NCBI GenBank assembly: GCA_002392705.1
Contig: DGHP01000035.1
Coordinates: forward strand, 1 to 12,121
Reading direction: 5' to 3'
DNA length: 12,121 nucleotides
Source: Lachnospiraceae bacterium UBA3845
GTDB taxonomy: Bacteria; Bacillota; Clostridia; Lachnospirales; Lachnospiraceae
Numbering within the stretch: the stretch's first letter is position 1; every line of letters begins with the position of its first letter. Of the stretch, positions 6,461-12,121 are shown piece by piece. A model generated the notes under the pieces. It searched no databases. It was given only the letters and a program-made list of their open reading frames with translations, and was not told where the DNA came from. Position numbers and translations under genes: made by a program.

Positions 6461-6549
6461 AAACGAAACGGGGAACAGAAATACAGCTGGAACCCCTTCG
6501 TTTATGAGATGACTGTGAAAAACAGATTTTACAGTACGGTCTGTTTTTT
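6461..6549 (+). promoter_or_regulatory. htrA leader hairpins, with two mutually exclusive folds
   Basis: Hairpin 1 pairs AAACGAA+GGGG (6461-6473, two bulged bases) with CCCCTTCGTTT (6493-6503). Downstream, ACTGT(G)AAAA (6512-6521) can pair with TTTTACAGT (6527-6535). Alternatively AAAAACAGA (6518-6526) can pair with TCTGTTTTT (6540-6548), which carries a run of six T at 6544-6549 and looks terminator-like. The two folds share 6518-6521 and cannot coexist. They lie just before the ribosome binding site AAGGAGGA (6559-6566). The terminator-like form could instead end transcription from the kinase operon. Confidence 0.45.
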
Positions 6550-6572
6550 CGATGAGATAAGGAGGATCTGTC

Positions 6573-7928
6573 ATGAAGAAAAGAGGTTTGGCACTTTTGA
6601 TTGCGGGCGTTACGCTTGGAACAGCAGTCGGCAGTACTGCCCTTTATTACGCGAAGGATGAAGCCCGTCTGCAGATTGCGGGAGGTCAGAGCATAGAGGA
6701 TGTGCTTGACCAGGATGATGAGGAGACTTCCGAAGGGGATGAGGCCCCGGAAAAGGCAGAGGATCAGGAATTGCCTGTTTCGGCTGAGACGGCTGATCTT
6801 TCCGGCACAAGAAGCATGGCTGAGCAGGTGGCGGCAGAATTACCCACCGGAGCCGTGCAGAAGGCTGACCTGACTGATGTGACGAAGGAAGAAGCGCTTA
6901 TGTCGGGCGTCGCCGATGTGGCAGAGAATGTGATGCCTGCGATCGTCTCCATCACGATGACTTCCGTTCAGAACGTAGAAGACTGGTTCCGCGGAAGAAC
7001 CTATCAGATGGAACAGCAGGGCGCCGGGACAGGCGTCATCATGGGAGCAAATGACGATGAGCTCCTGATTGTGACGAACAATCATGTAGTGGAAGGGGCT
7101 ACGGAGCTGACGGTTTCATTTATCAATGAAGAGTCCTTCAGCGCGGAAATCAAGGGAACTGACAGCAGAAACGATCTCGCGGTTGTCGCGGTTAAGCTGG
7201 ATGATATTGACAAAGACACTATGGACGTGATCCGTGTGGCAAATGTCGCTGATTCCGATGACATGCGTGTCGGGCAGCAGGTTGTGGCGATCGGAAATGC
7301 CCTTGGATTCGGGCAGTCTGTCACGACCGGCATCGTCAGCGCTCTGAACCGGGAGATTTCGGTCCGGGACGGCTATACGGTACAGACCTACGATGGACTG
7401 ATCCAGACAGACGCGGCGATCAACTCCGGCAACTCCGGCGGGGCTATGCTGAATATGAGAGGCGAAGTAGTCGGCATCAACTGCGCAAGGGCAGGTCTGG
7501 AGAGCGCGGAGGATATGGGTTACGCAATTCCGACTTCCAAGGCGCTTCCGATTATCCAGAAGCTGATGAACAGGGAAACCAGATCGAAAGTGGATGCGGA
7601 TGACGCTTCCTATATCGGCATCAGCGGCCAGGAAGTCACCAGTGAGGTGGTTGAACTCTATGGTCTTCCGGCAGGAGTTTATATCACTTCCGTAGGACCT
7701 GACACGCCGGCTGAGGAAGCGGGCCTTGAAGAAGGTATGATTCTCACCGCGCTTGATGATTATGACATCACAAGTATGAGCGATCTGCAGGGCGTCCTGG
7801 AATACTACGCGGGCGGCGAGACCGTTACGCTGACGGTCTGCGAGCAGTCTGACCAGGGCGGTTATGAGGAGAAGCAGCTGGAGATCACCCTTGGATATAA
7901 GTCCGATTATATGAGCTATGTGAGATAA
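6573..7928 (+). CDS. htrA: HtrA/DegP-type serine protease with PDZ domain
   Basis: A 451-residue envelope quality-control protease. The N terminus MKKRGLALLIAGVTLGTAVGSTALYY is a signal peptide or uncleaved anchor (residues 1-26), followed by an acidic low-complexity linker to about residue 105. The trypsin-like domain (about 115-335) has the catalytic triad H171 (TNNHVV), D201 (SRNDLAVV) and S288 (NSGNSGGAM). One PDZ domain follows (about 345-442), with its carboxylate-binding loop near YIGISGQEV. This is the usual Firmicutes arrangement of one PDZ domain. ATG at 6573 has AAGGAGGA with a 6-nt spacer. It follows a regulator-kinase pair in the same direction, separated by about 256 bp containing its own putative promoter and leader hairpins, so regulation by that pair is plausible. 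Confidence 0.94.
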   Translation: MKKRGLALLIAGVTLGTAVGSTALYYAKDEARLQIAGGQSIEDVLDQDDEETSEGDEAPEKAEDQELPVSAETADLSGTRSMAEQVAAELPTGAVQKADLTDVTKEEALMSGVADVAENVMPAIVSITMTSVQNVEDWFRGRTYQMEQQGAGTGVIMGANDDELLIVTNNHVVEGATELTVSFINEESFSAEIKGTDSRNDLAVVAVKLDDIDKDTMDVIRVANVADSDDMRVGQQVVAIGNALGFGQSVTTGIVSALNREISVRDGYTVQTYDGLIQTDAAINSGNSGGAMLNMRGEVVGINCARAGLESAEDMGYAIPTSKALPIIQKLMNRETRSKVDADDASYIGISGQEVTSEVVELYGLPAGVYITSVGPDTPAEEAGLEEGMILTALDDYDITSMSDLQGVLEYYAGGETVTLTVCEQSDQGGYEEKQLEITLGYKSDYMSYVR

Positions 7929-7946
7929 GATTCCGGAAAAGCAGTG

Positions 7947-8005
7947 CAGCCGGATGGGGAAAACGCTGATATAACCAGTGTTTCCTCAGGAATACCATCC
8001 GGCTG
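7947..8005. terminator. 59-nt two-part hairpin after htrA
   Basis: CAGCCGGATGG (7947-7957) and CCATCCGGCTG (7995-8005) are a perfect 11-bp inverted repeat beginning 19 nt after the htrA stop. Inside it, GGAAAACGCTG (7958-7968) can pair with CAGTGTTTCC (7976-7985), with one bulge and a G-U pair. No T-run follows on either strand, so it is more likely an mRNA-stabilising or processing structure than a classic terminator. Confidence 0.5.
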
Positions 8006-8049
8006 GCTGAGCAGGACCTGATAAGGGTTCTATGCGCAGGACAATATAA

Positions 8050-8089
8050 AAACGGAACCGGCGGCGCCAGATGACGCTGCCGGTTCTTT
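8050..8089. terminator. Bidirectional terminator between htrA and tadA
   Basis: GAACCGGCGGCG (8055-8066), loop CCAGATGA and CGCTGCCGGTTC (8075-8086) give a 12-bp stem with a single G-U type mismatch. TTTC follows on the plus strand. On the minus strand the stem is followed by CG and then a TTTTT run (complement of 8048-8052), which is the better terminator for tadA. It lies between two convergent genes. Confidence 0.8.
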
Positions 8090-8173
8090 CTATTCATGTT
8101 CTGCTTTTTCTGATCGTTTCAGGATTCTTTCCGTATAGCATTTTTGAGGATTGTTTTTCGGATTTTCGGATTA

Positions 8174-8674
8174 TTATTCAGGATCCTTCTTTCCGGATTT
8201 CTCTGCTTCCTTTTTTCTGCGGAGTTCCCGGAAGAAGGAAGAGAGCATGCTGCTGCATTCCTCCTCCAGAACGGAATAACTGATTTCAACCTGGTGATTG
8301 AAGGAGGCGATCTGCAGCAGGTTCATGACGGAGCCGGCGCAGCCTGCTTTCGGATTCATGGCACCGATGACACAGCGGTCGATCCGGGACTGGACGATGG
8401 CGCCGGAGCACATCTGGCAGGGCTCGAGCGTGACGTAGATGGTACAGCCCTCCAGTCTCCAGTCTCCCAGAACCCTGGAAGCTTTCCGGATCGCGTTCAT
8501 CTCGGCATGGGAGATGGTATTGCGGTCCGTATTTCTACGGTTATAACCACGGGCTATGATTTTCCCCTGGTATACGATCACGCAGCCGATCGGAACTTCA
8601 TCCAGCAGCAGAGCCTTTCTGGCCTGCCGGATCGCTTCTTTCATATATTTTTCGTCTTCCGTCAGTTTTTTCAT
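8174..8674 (-). CDS. tadA: tRNA-specific adenosine deaminase TadA
   Basis: A 166-residue cytoplasmic zinc enzyme that converts adenosine 34 of tRNA-Arg(ACG) to inosine. The cytidine-deaminase-fold motifs are intact: HAEMNAI with zinc ligand H56 and proton shuttle E58, and PCQMC with C86 and C89. FNHQVEI and the Lys/Arg-rich C-terminal helix (about 141-166) are typical of bacterial TadA, and the length is normal. The ribosome binding site upstream of ATG (AGCAGGTAG on the minus strand) is weak. The 144-bp gap before the SRP RNA terminator shows no clear promoter, so read-through from the SRP RNA unit is possible. Transcription ends at the bidirectional terminator near 8050-8089. Confidence 0.95.
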   Translation of the reverse strand: MKKLTEDEKYMKEAIRQARKALLLDEVPIGCVIVYQGKIIARGYNRRNTDRNTISHAEMNAIRKASRVLGDWRLEGCTIYVTLEPCQMCSGAIVQSRIDRCVIGAMNPKAGCAGSVMNLLQIASFNHQVEISYSVLEEECSSMLSSFFRELRRKKEAEKSGKKDPE

Positions 8675-8818
8675 TTTCTACCTGCTGTAAAATGCGGAAA
8701 GAGTCTTCTGCTATGCCCTGATTGTCCGGTTTTGTCCTGAACAGGGCAGGAGTGCCTGACCGCCTGCCGCTCAGGGTCGTGTTTCGCAAAACGGCCAGCC
8801 CGGACAGGGAGGGTACAG

Positions 8819-8841
8819 AAAAAGCAGCTCATCTGAGCTGC
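8819..8841 (-). terminator. Intrinsic terminator of the SRP RNA gene
   Basis: On the minus strand GCAGCTC-AGAT-GAGCTGC (8841-8824) is a perfect 7-bp stem with a tetraloop, followed by TTTTTC (complement of 8823-8818). It lies about 17 nt after the predicted mature 3' end of the RNA. Confidence 0.88.
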
Positions 8842-8858
8842 CTTATACAATCTTTTTT

Positions 8859-9122
8859 ACCGTGCGCCTCACTTCGACAGCCCGTCACAGACGTTACCTC
8901 CATAGTTAACTCGGTCCAGGCACCCTCGCGGCACACAGAAGGTTCTGCTTAGTGCTGCTCCGTTCCCGACCTGACACGGTTCACAGAGTTCTGTTGCGCA
9001 AGACCCGGACGTCAACGCCACTTATGAAGGGCAGCTCCACAGCGAAACTGCCTCGGATCGGCATCACCCCTGCTGTAGCGGATTGCAGGTACAGGGCACC
9101 GCTATCTCCCCGGCTGCACGGT
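8859..9122 (-). ncRNA. ffs: Signal recognition particle RNA, long Firmicutes type (scRNA/6S-like)
   Basis: This about 264-nt RNA is the scaffold of the signal recognition particle and binds Ffh to target nascent membrane and secreted proteins. The predicted ends pair: ACCGTGC at the 5' end (9122-9116) with GCACGGT at the 3' end (8865-8859). The Alu-type region reads TGTACCTGCAATCCGCTACA, close to conserved Gram-positive SRP sequence. The Ffh-binding tip has GTCAGGTCGGGAACGGAGCAGC (split as GTCAGGTC-GGGAAC-GGAGCAGC, 8975-8954), followed by ACTAAGC. Length matches long Firmicutes SRP RNA (about 270 nt in Bacillus) rather than the about 114-nt 4.5S RNA. A consensus promoter precedes it and an intrinsic terminator follows. 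The exact ends are inferred from pairing. Short ORFs on the plus strand across this interval are artefacts. Confidence 0.93.
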
Positions 9123-9129
9123 AACCATT

Positions 9130-9158
9130 ACTATACAGATTTTCAGCGGATTTGTCAA
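9130..9158 (-). promoter_or_regulatory. Promoter of SRP RNA
   Basis: On the minus strand TTGACA (9158-9153), a 17-bp spacer and TATAGT (9135-9130) form a near-consensus sigma-A promoter. Transcription would start about 7-8 nt on, matching the predicted RNA 5' end near 9122. Confidence 0.88.
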
Positions 9159-9202
9159 TCGACAGAAAAGTGTGTGTGGTAACAGCATTTCTGAAAATGG
9201 AC

Positions 9203-9230
9203 TTGATTCCTTTCGGTTTTGTGGTACAAT
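9203..9230 (+). promoter_or_regulatory. Promoter of tRNA-Ser
   Basis: TTGATT (9203-9208), a 16-bp spacer and TACAAT (9225-9230) make a good sigma-A promoter 32 bp before the tRNA. It diverges from the SRP RNA promoter, with about 45 bp between the two -35 boxes. Confidence 0.65.
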
Positions 9231-9262
9231 TACTGAGTACCTTTTCAGGTGCCCGGTATGAT

Positions 9263-9350
9263 GGAGAGATATCGAAGTGGTCATAACGAGCCGCACTCGA
9301 AATGCGGTCGTCCGTTTACGGGCGCGTGGGTTCGAATCCCACTCTCTCCG
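9263..9350 (+). tRNA. tRNA-Ser (anticodon CGA)
   Basis: An 88-nt class II tRNA. The acceptor stem is GGAGAGA (9263-9269) with TCTCTCC (9343-9349) and discriminator G9350. The anticodon stem CCGCA/TGCGG encloses loop CTCGAAA with anticodon CGA at 9298-9300, reading UCG. A long variable arm (CGTCCGTTTACGGGCG) marks serine. The T arm has GGTTCGAATCC. CCA is not encoded. Confidence 0.96.
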
Positions 9351-9357
9351 TTTCCTG

Positions 9358-9403
9358 AAGAACCGCTTAATTACTGATGAAGTCAGTATTTAAGCGGTTC
9401 TTT
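9358..9403 (+). terminator. Long hairpin terminator after tRNA-Ser
   Basis: Positions 9359-9377 and 9383-9401 form a 19-bp stem with one central T-T mismatch and a 5-nt loop (TGAAG). TTCTTT closes the right arm and leads into GCG. The stem is symmetrical enough also to stop the convergent flavoprotein gene, which ends at 9449. Confidence 0.8.
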
Positions 9404-9448
9404 GCGTATCGGGATAGAGCAGCTGCTTCAGCGGCAGTCTCGGCAGAC

Positions 9449-11587
9449 TCAGCCTGCGAAGGCAGCGGCAGCGTTTGCTCCGGCAAGCCTGCCCGAGGTA
9501 AGGGCCCAGCCCTGCGCGCATCCGCCGTAGGTTACATAGGCTTTGTTCGACTCGTTCAGGGTGCCCAGGGAATCGTTTCCGACTACGAATACGTTCTCAA
9601 CCGGTGTGCCGTCTTCTTTGAGAAGGCGGATCCGGGTATCCACATCCATGCCGCCGCAGGTGCTGTAGACATAGGCTGCGCCTTTGATGCAGTAAATCTT
9701 TCCTTCTGTCTGGCCGTGGACATCTTCGAGCTGGATGTCGACGCCGATCTGGCTTTCAAGGTCTTCCAGGGAGTCCGCGATGAAGACGTCGCCATACTTC
9801 ATGCCCATCTCCATGATTGCGTCGAGGTTTTCAACCGGTGTCCCCTCTTCATAGCTTCCGCCCTGGCCGAAGAACATGGGCATATTGAAGCTGAGAAGGC
9901 CGTTTTCTTTGATGGAGTTATACTCTTCCTCGTTGATCAGCACATAGTAATTTGCGCCGGCTTCCCAGGCGTTGAAGGCGATGCCCAGACCGTTGTAATT
10001 CGCGTCGAAGTCCTTTCCTTCCGAATCGATGAGCTGGTAATTCAGATCCAGCACCAGGGAGGTCAGAATGCTCTTGTCATCGTTGCTGTAATCGTCGGAG
10101 CGGATGATCGTGTCGAGCTGGGCGATGTGATCCTCCACAGCTACGTCTTCATTGTAGAGGGCGCCGCCGAGGGCGAGGCTCTCGCGGATGCCGAAACCGT
10201 CGCACTGGGTCATGCCTTTGGTGTGCCAGACAGCCCCGGTGTATTTCTGGGTCATCTCGGAATTGCCGATATATCCGCCGGAGGCGATGATCACGGAATC
10301 TCCATAGACCCTGTAGGTTGTACCGTCATAATACACAGCTTCGACGCCGGTGACATTGCCGTCTTCGTCCTTCAGCAGGGAAGTGGCCGTCAGCTCGGTC
10401 ATGTAGTCATTCTTTTCATTCAGGCCCTTTGCCTTTTCCATGGAGTTCAGATAAGCCAGGTCTTTGGAGGTTCCCGTCGTATCTGTGTACATGGTCCAGA
10501 GCGGCCAGCCGTGCACATCATAGAAGGCGAACATGTTGTCCAGGAAACGGAAGTCCCAGTTCTCCTCAAGCCAGCCGAAGGTTTCGCCGGACTCTTCGAT
10601 AAAGAGCTTTACGATCTCTTCCTTGGCGTCGTTGTCGGTGTATTCCATCCAGGCGTCAAAGAGCTCATCCGGATCCACAAAGGGTTCTCCGCCGTTTACT
10701 TCCACCTGGCGGGCAGGATTTACGGCGAGAGGGCCTGCGGTATTTGTGCCGTTGCCGCCGATTTTCGCCGCGGTTTCCATACCGAATACAGTCGCTCCTT
10801 CCAGAGCGGCGCTCAGATAGGAGGCTACGCCTGAGCTTCCCAGTCCCACAACGATCACATCGTAGCCGTCCAGTTCCACGAATTCCTCACTCTTTGGAAT
10901 ATCGGTATACCATTCGGAGGATTTGCCGCCATTCTCATCGATGATTTTCGAAATGATGGATTTTGCGGCATTGGAGGAAACGGTCGCTCCGGAGATCGAA
11001 TCGACGGAAAGGCTCTGTGCCTCTATGATTCTCGGATAGAGATATTCCTCAACAGTAGCGTACTGCGGGCTGTATTCATCCTCATCCGCCTGGGTGGCAG
11101 AGCCTGCGCAGATCGTTTCGATCTTTGTTATTTCGTTGTTTTCAAATGTGACGGCAAGTTCCATCTCCTTCATCACGCCGAAGGAAGGGGCTTTTGCCTG
11201 GTAGCTGCCGTCCGCTACAGCTGTCTTTTCTTCAGAAGAGCCGCCGGAAGCTTCCGCCAGCGCCTTTTCCACCGCAACCCGGACCGCGTCGCTGGTGATG
11301 GACGCGCCGGAGACGCCCTCGATCCCGGCGCCCTGGCTTTCCAGAACCTGTCCCGCCAGGGTATCAATGGCTGCTCCGCCGATTTCCGGGGTTTCGTTGG
11401 AGCCGTCAATCACGACATTCAGGATATCATTTTCATCGACTGTAACAGAAACGCTCAGATCTCCCATGCCGGAAGCTGTTCCCGTGTAGGTTCCGGGCGT
11501 GTAGAGGCCCTCTGCCGGGGCGCTGAAGCTGAGAACCGCGCTCAGCATAAGGGACAGACCTGCAAAGCAGACTGCTTTTTTCATCAT
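9449..11587 (-). CDS. Secreted FMN-binding / FAD-dependent reductase (fumarate/urocanate reductase-like)
   Basis: A 712-residue exported flavoprotein. A Sec signal peptide (residues 1 to about 25, cleavage likely after SAPA or APAEG) precedes two tandem FMN-binding domains. The first spans about 27-113 with SGAS at 93-96; the second spans about 122-220 with DSISGAT at 196-202. SGA(S/T) is the site where ApbE-type transferases attach FMN covalently through the last Thr/Ser. The FAD domain (about 240-712) has the dinucleotide motif VVGLGSSGVAS (246-256), ASGGYIGN (435-442) and a C-terminal SGRLAGANA. Such proteins reduce unsaturated organic acids (fumarate, urocanate and others) outside the membrane. 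The arginine and histidine pattern I associate with classical fumarate reductase active sites is not obvious, so the substrate is unknown. The ribosome binding site GAAAGGA (11603-11597) lies 9 nt before the first of two ATGs. Confidence 0.92.
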   Translation of the reverse strand: MMKKAVCFAGLSLMLSAVLSFSAPAEGLYTPGTYTGTASGMGDLSVSVTVDENDILNVVIDGSNETPEIGGAAIDTLAGQVLESQGAGIEGVSGASITSDAVRVAVEKALAEASGGSSEEKTAVADGSYQAKAPSFGVMKEMELAVTFENNEITKIETICAGSATQADEDEYSPQYATVEEYLYPRIIEAQSLSVDSISGATVSSNAAKSIISKIIDENGGKSSEWYTDIPKSEEFVELDGYDVIVVGLGSSGVASYLSAALEGATVFGMETAAKIGGNGTNTAGPLAVNPARQVEVNGGEPFVDPDELFDAWMEYTDNDAKEEIVKLFIEESGETFGWLEENWDFRFLDNMFAFYDVHGWPLWTMYTDTTGTSKDLAYLNSMEKAKGLNEKNDYMTELTATSLLKDEDGNVTGVEAVYYDGTTYRVYGDSVIIASGGYIGNSEMTQKYTGAVWHTKGMTQCDGFGIRESLALGGALYNEDVAVEDHIAQLDTIIRSDDYSNDDKSILTSLVLDLNYQLIDSEGKDFDANYNGLGIAFNAWEAGANYYVLINEEEYNSIKENGLLSFNMPMFFGQGGSYEEGTPVENLDAIMEMGMKYGDVFIADSLEDLESQIGVDIQLEDVHGQTEGKIYCIKGAAYVYSTCGGMDVDTRIRLLKEDGTPVENVFVVGNDSLGTLNESNKAYVTYGGCAQGWALTSGRLAGANAAAAFAG

Positions 11588-11747
11588 CTGACTTCATCCT
11601 TTCTTTAGTTTGATATGGGTTGACTGCGGGTATCAGATGCGGCAAAAGCCAAACGAATGTTACCGGAAGAATGCTGCTTTTCACAGCTTTTTAAACAACG
11701 AAGCTCAGGTCGGTTTCAGGCCGGCCGTGAATGGCAGCAGATTAATA

Positions 11748-11768
11748 AATATGCACAATCATATTATA
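11748..11768 (-). promoter_or_regulatory. Candidate reductase promoter with overlapping dyad
   Basis: On the minus strand a perfect TATAAT -10 (11768-11763) has no good -35 at 16-18 bp. A 6-bp dyad, AATATG-N6-CATATT (11748-11765), overlaps the -10 and likely start site, so repressor or activator binding is plausible. The leader to the ATG would be about 170 nt. Confidence 0.4.
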
Positions 11769-11880
11769 TGCGAAAAAGGGGATGATTGCATCAGCTTTCC
11801 TGAAAAATAATTCTTTACCGGGCGGCAGCTGTGTAGTATGACGGAACGGAAAAAGGACTGCCGTCTGCCCATTGGGAATA

Positions 11881-11914
11881 TTGCCATTTCCCGGGACTTG
11901 TTTTATCATATAAT
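11881..11914 (+). promoter_or_regulatory. Candidate amidohydrolase promoter
   Basis: A perfect TATAAT is at 11909-11914. TTGCCA (11881-11886) is 22 bp upstream, too far for a normal spacer, and closer -35 matches are poor. An activator-dependent promoter with a leader of about 140 nt is possible. Confidence 0.35.
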
Positions 11915-12059
11915 CAGATGAATTGCGGGGTATTGCGGCTTTCTGCCGGATGGAGCCGGGATGTGCAGCTGCTGTGCATCTATGGTCTGCCTGATCTGAC
12001 AGACGCATGCCTCTGCAGCGTGGCGGGAGGTATTATTCGGATGTAAAGGAGGGATGAAG

Positions 12060-12121
12060 ATGCTGCTGATCGGAAACGGACGGGTGGTAACGAGAGATGC
12101 TGAAAATCCTTACCTGAAAGA
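12060..12121 (+). CDS. Probable amidohydrolase, N-terminal fragment
   Basis: Only 20 codons are visible before the window ends: MLLIGNGRVVTRDAENPYLK. The IGNGRVVTRD start, with a short beta strand and a following beta hairpin, is the usual N terminus of metal-dependent amidohydrolases that deaminate or hydrolyse guanine, cytosine, atrazine-type or imidazolone substrates. AAAGGAGGG (12045-12053) gives a strong ribosome binding site 6 nt before ATG 12060. The in-frame ATG at 12054 abuts that site and is unlikely to be used. The metal-binding HxH motif lies beyond the window, so the assignment is from the N terminus only. It diverges from the secreted reductase gene. Confidence 0.55.
   Translation, partial: MLLIGNGRVVTRDAENPYLK

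Larger units (their letters stand above)
11588..12059. other. 472-bp divergent control region
   Basis: This lies between the minus-strand reductase and the plus-strand amidohydrolase. It has a TATAAT -10 element for each direction (11763-11768 minus, 11909-11914 plus) and a dyad over the minus -10. An imperfect inverted repeat in the amidohydrolase leader pairs GTCTG (11985-11989) with CAGAC (12000-12004), with outer GCAT (11976-11979) and ATGC (12007-12010). Short ORFs here have no ribosome binding site and no recognisable product. I see no tRNA or riboswitch. Confidence 0.5.

Noticed and set aside
8144..8740. Plus-strand ORF of 198 codons
   Set aside because: It is antisense to tadA, which has all catalytic motifs.
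8722..9182. Short plus-strand ORFs of 76 codons
   Set aside because: They cover the SRP RNA gene and its promoter and have no protein-like features.
9263..9350. tRNA-Ser as an integration site for a mobile element
   Set aside because: I found no second copy of the tRNA 3' end and no integrase in the window.
9377..10834. 485-codon ORF on the plus strand
   Set aside because: It lies almost wholly antisense to the reductase, which has clear domains, a signal peptide and a ribosome binding site. Its start lies inside the tRNA terminator hairpin and its translation has no recognisable domain.

Overview
The window looks like chromosomal DNA of a Gram-positive anaerobe of the class Clostridia, probably near Lachnospiraceae. 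The evidence is indirect: a long (about 264-nt) Firmicutes-type SRP RNA with an Alu domain, strong AAAGGAGG-type ribosome binding sites, a clostridial-style secreted FMN/FAD reductase, a tRNA without encoded CCA, and moderately high GC. I see no phage, plasmid, IS or CRISPR features. This is mostly ordinary core and envelope gene content with several unusual repeats and leader structures.

Left part (1-4088): the 3' part of a very repetitive protein gene (about 20 units of about 32 residues, arranged as a duplicated 1143-bp block) runs off the left edge. A long stem-loop follows, then a YczE/YitT-type integral membrane protein with its own terminator, and then a metallo-beta-lactamase-fold hydrolase. 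Directly after the hydrolase stop codon lies an array of four 42-bp tandem repeats. It stays open in the hydrolase reading frame for 73 codons, which is the oddest coding feature here.

Middle part (4140-8089): an OmpR-type response regulator and its sensor kinase overlap by ATGA. About 250 bp later comes an HtrA-type secreted or membrane-anchored serine protease. The pair plus HtrA resembles an envelope-stress module. The htrA upstream region holds a 36-bp-spaced direct repeat flanking a consensus -35 box, a perfect DnaA-box match, and two alternative leader hairpins. Two hairpins, the second a good bidirectional terminator, separate htrA from the convergent tadA.

RNA-gene part (8174-9403): on the minus strand, SRP RNA (with its own promoter and terminator) is followed by tadA, the tRNA adenosine deaminase. 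Divergently on the plus strand is tRNA-Ser(CGA), with its own promoter and a near-perfect 19-bp terminator hairpin.

Right part (9449-12121): a minus-strand secreted flavoprotein with two tandem FMN-binding domains and a FAD-dependent fumarate/urocanate reductase-like domain. It diverges across a 472-bp control region from the start of a probable amidohydrolase gene that runs off the right edge. Together these suggest degradation of a small N-containing substrate coupled to use of an electron acceptor, but the substrate cannot be read from the sequence.
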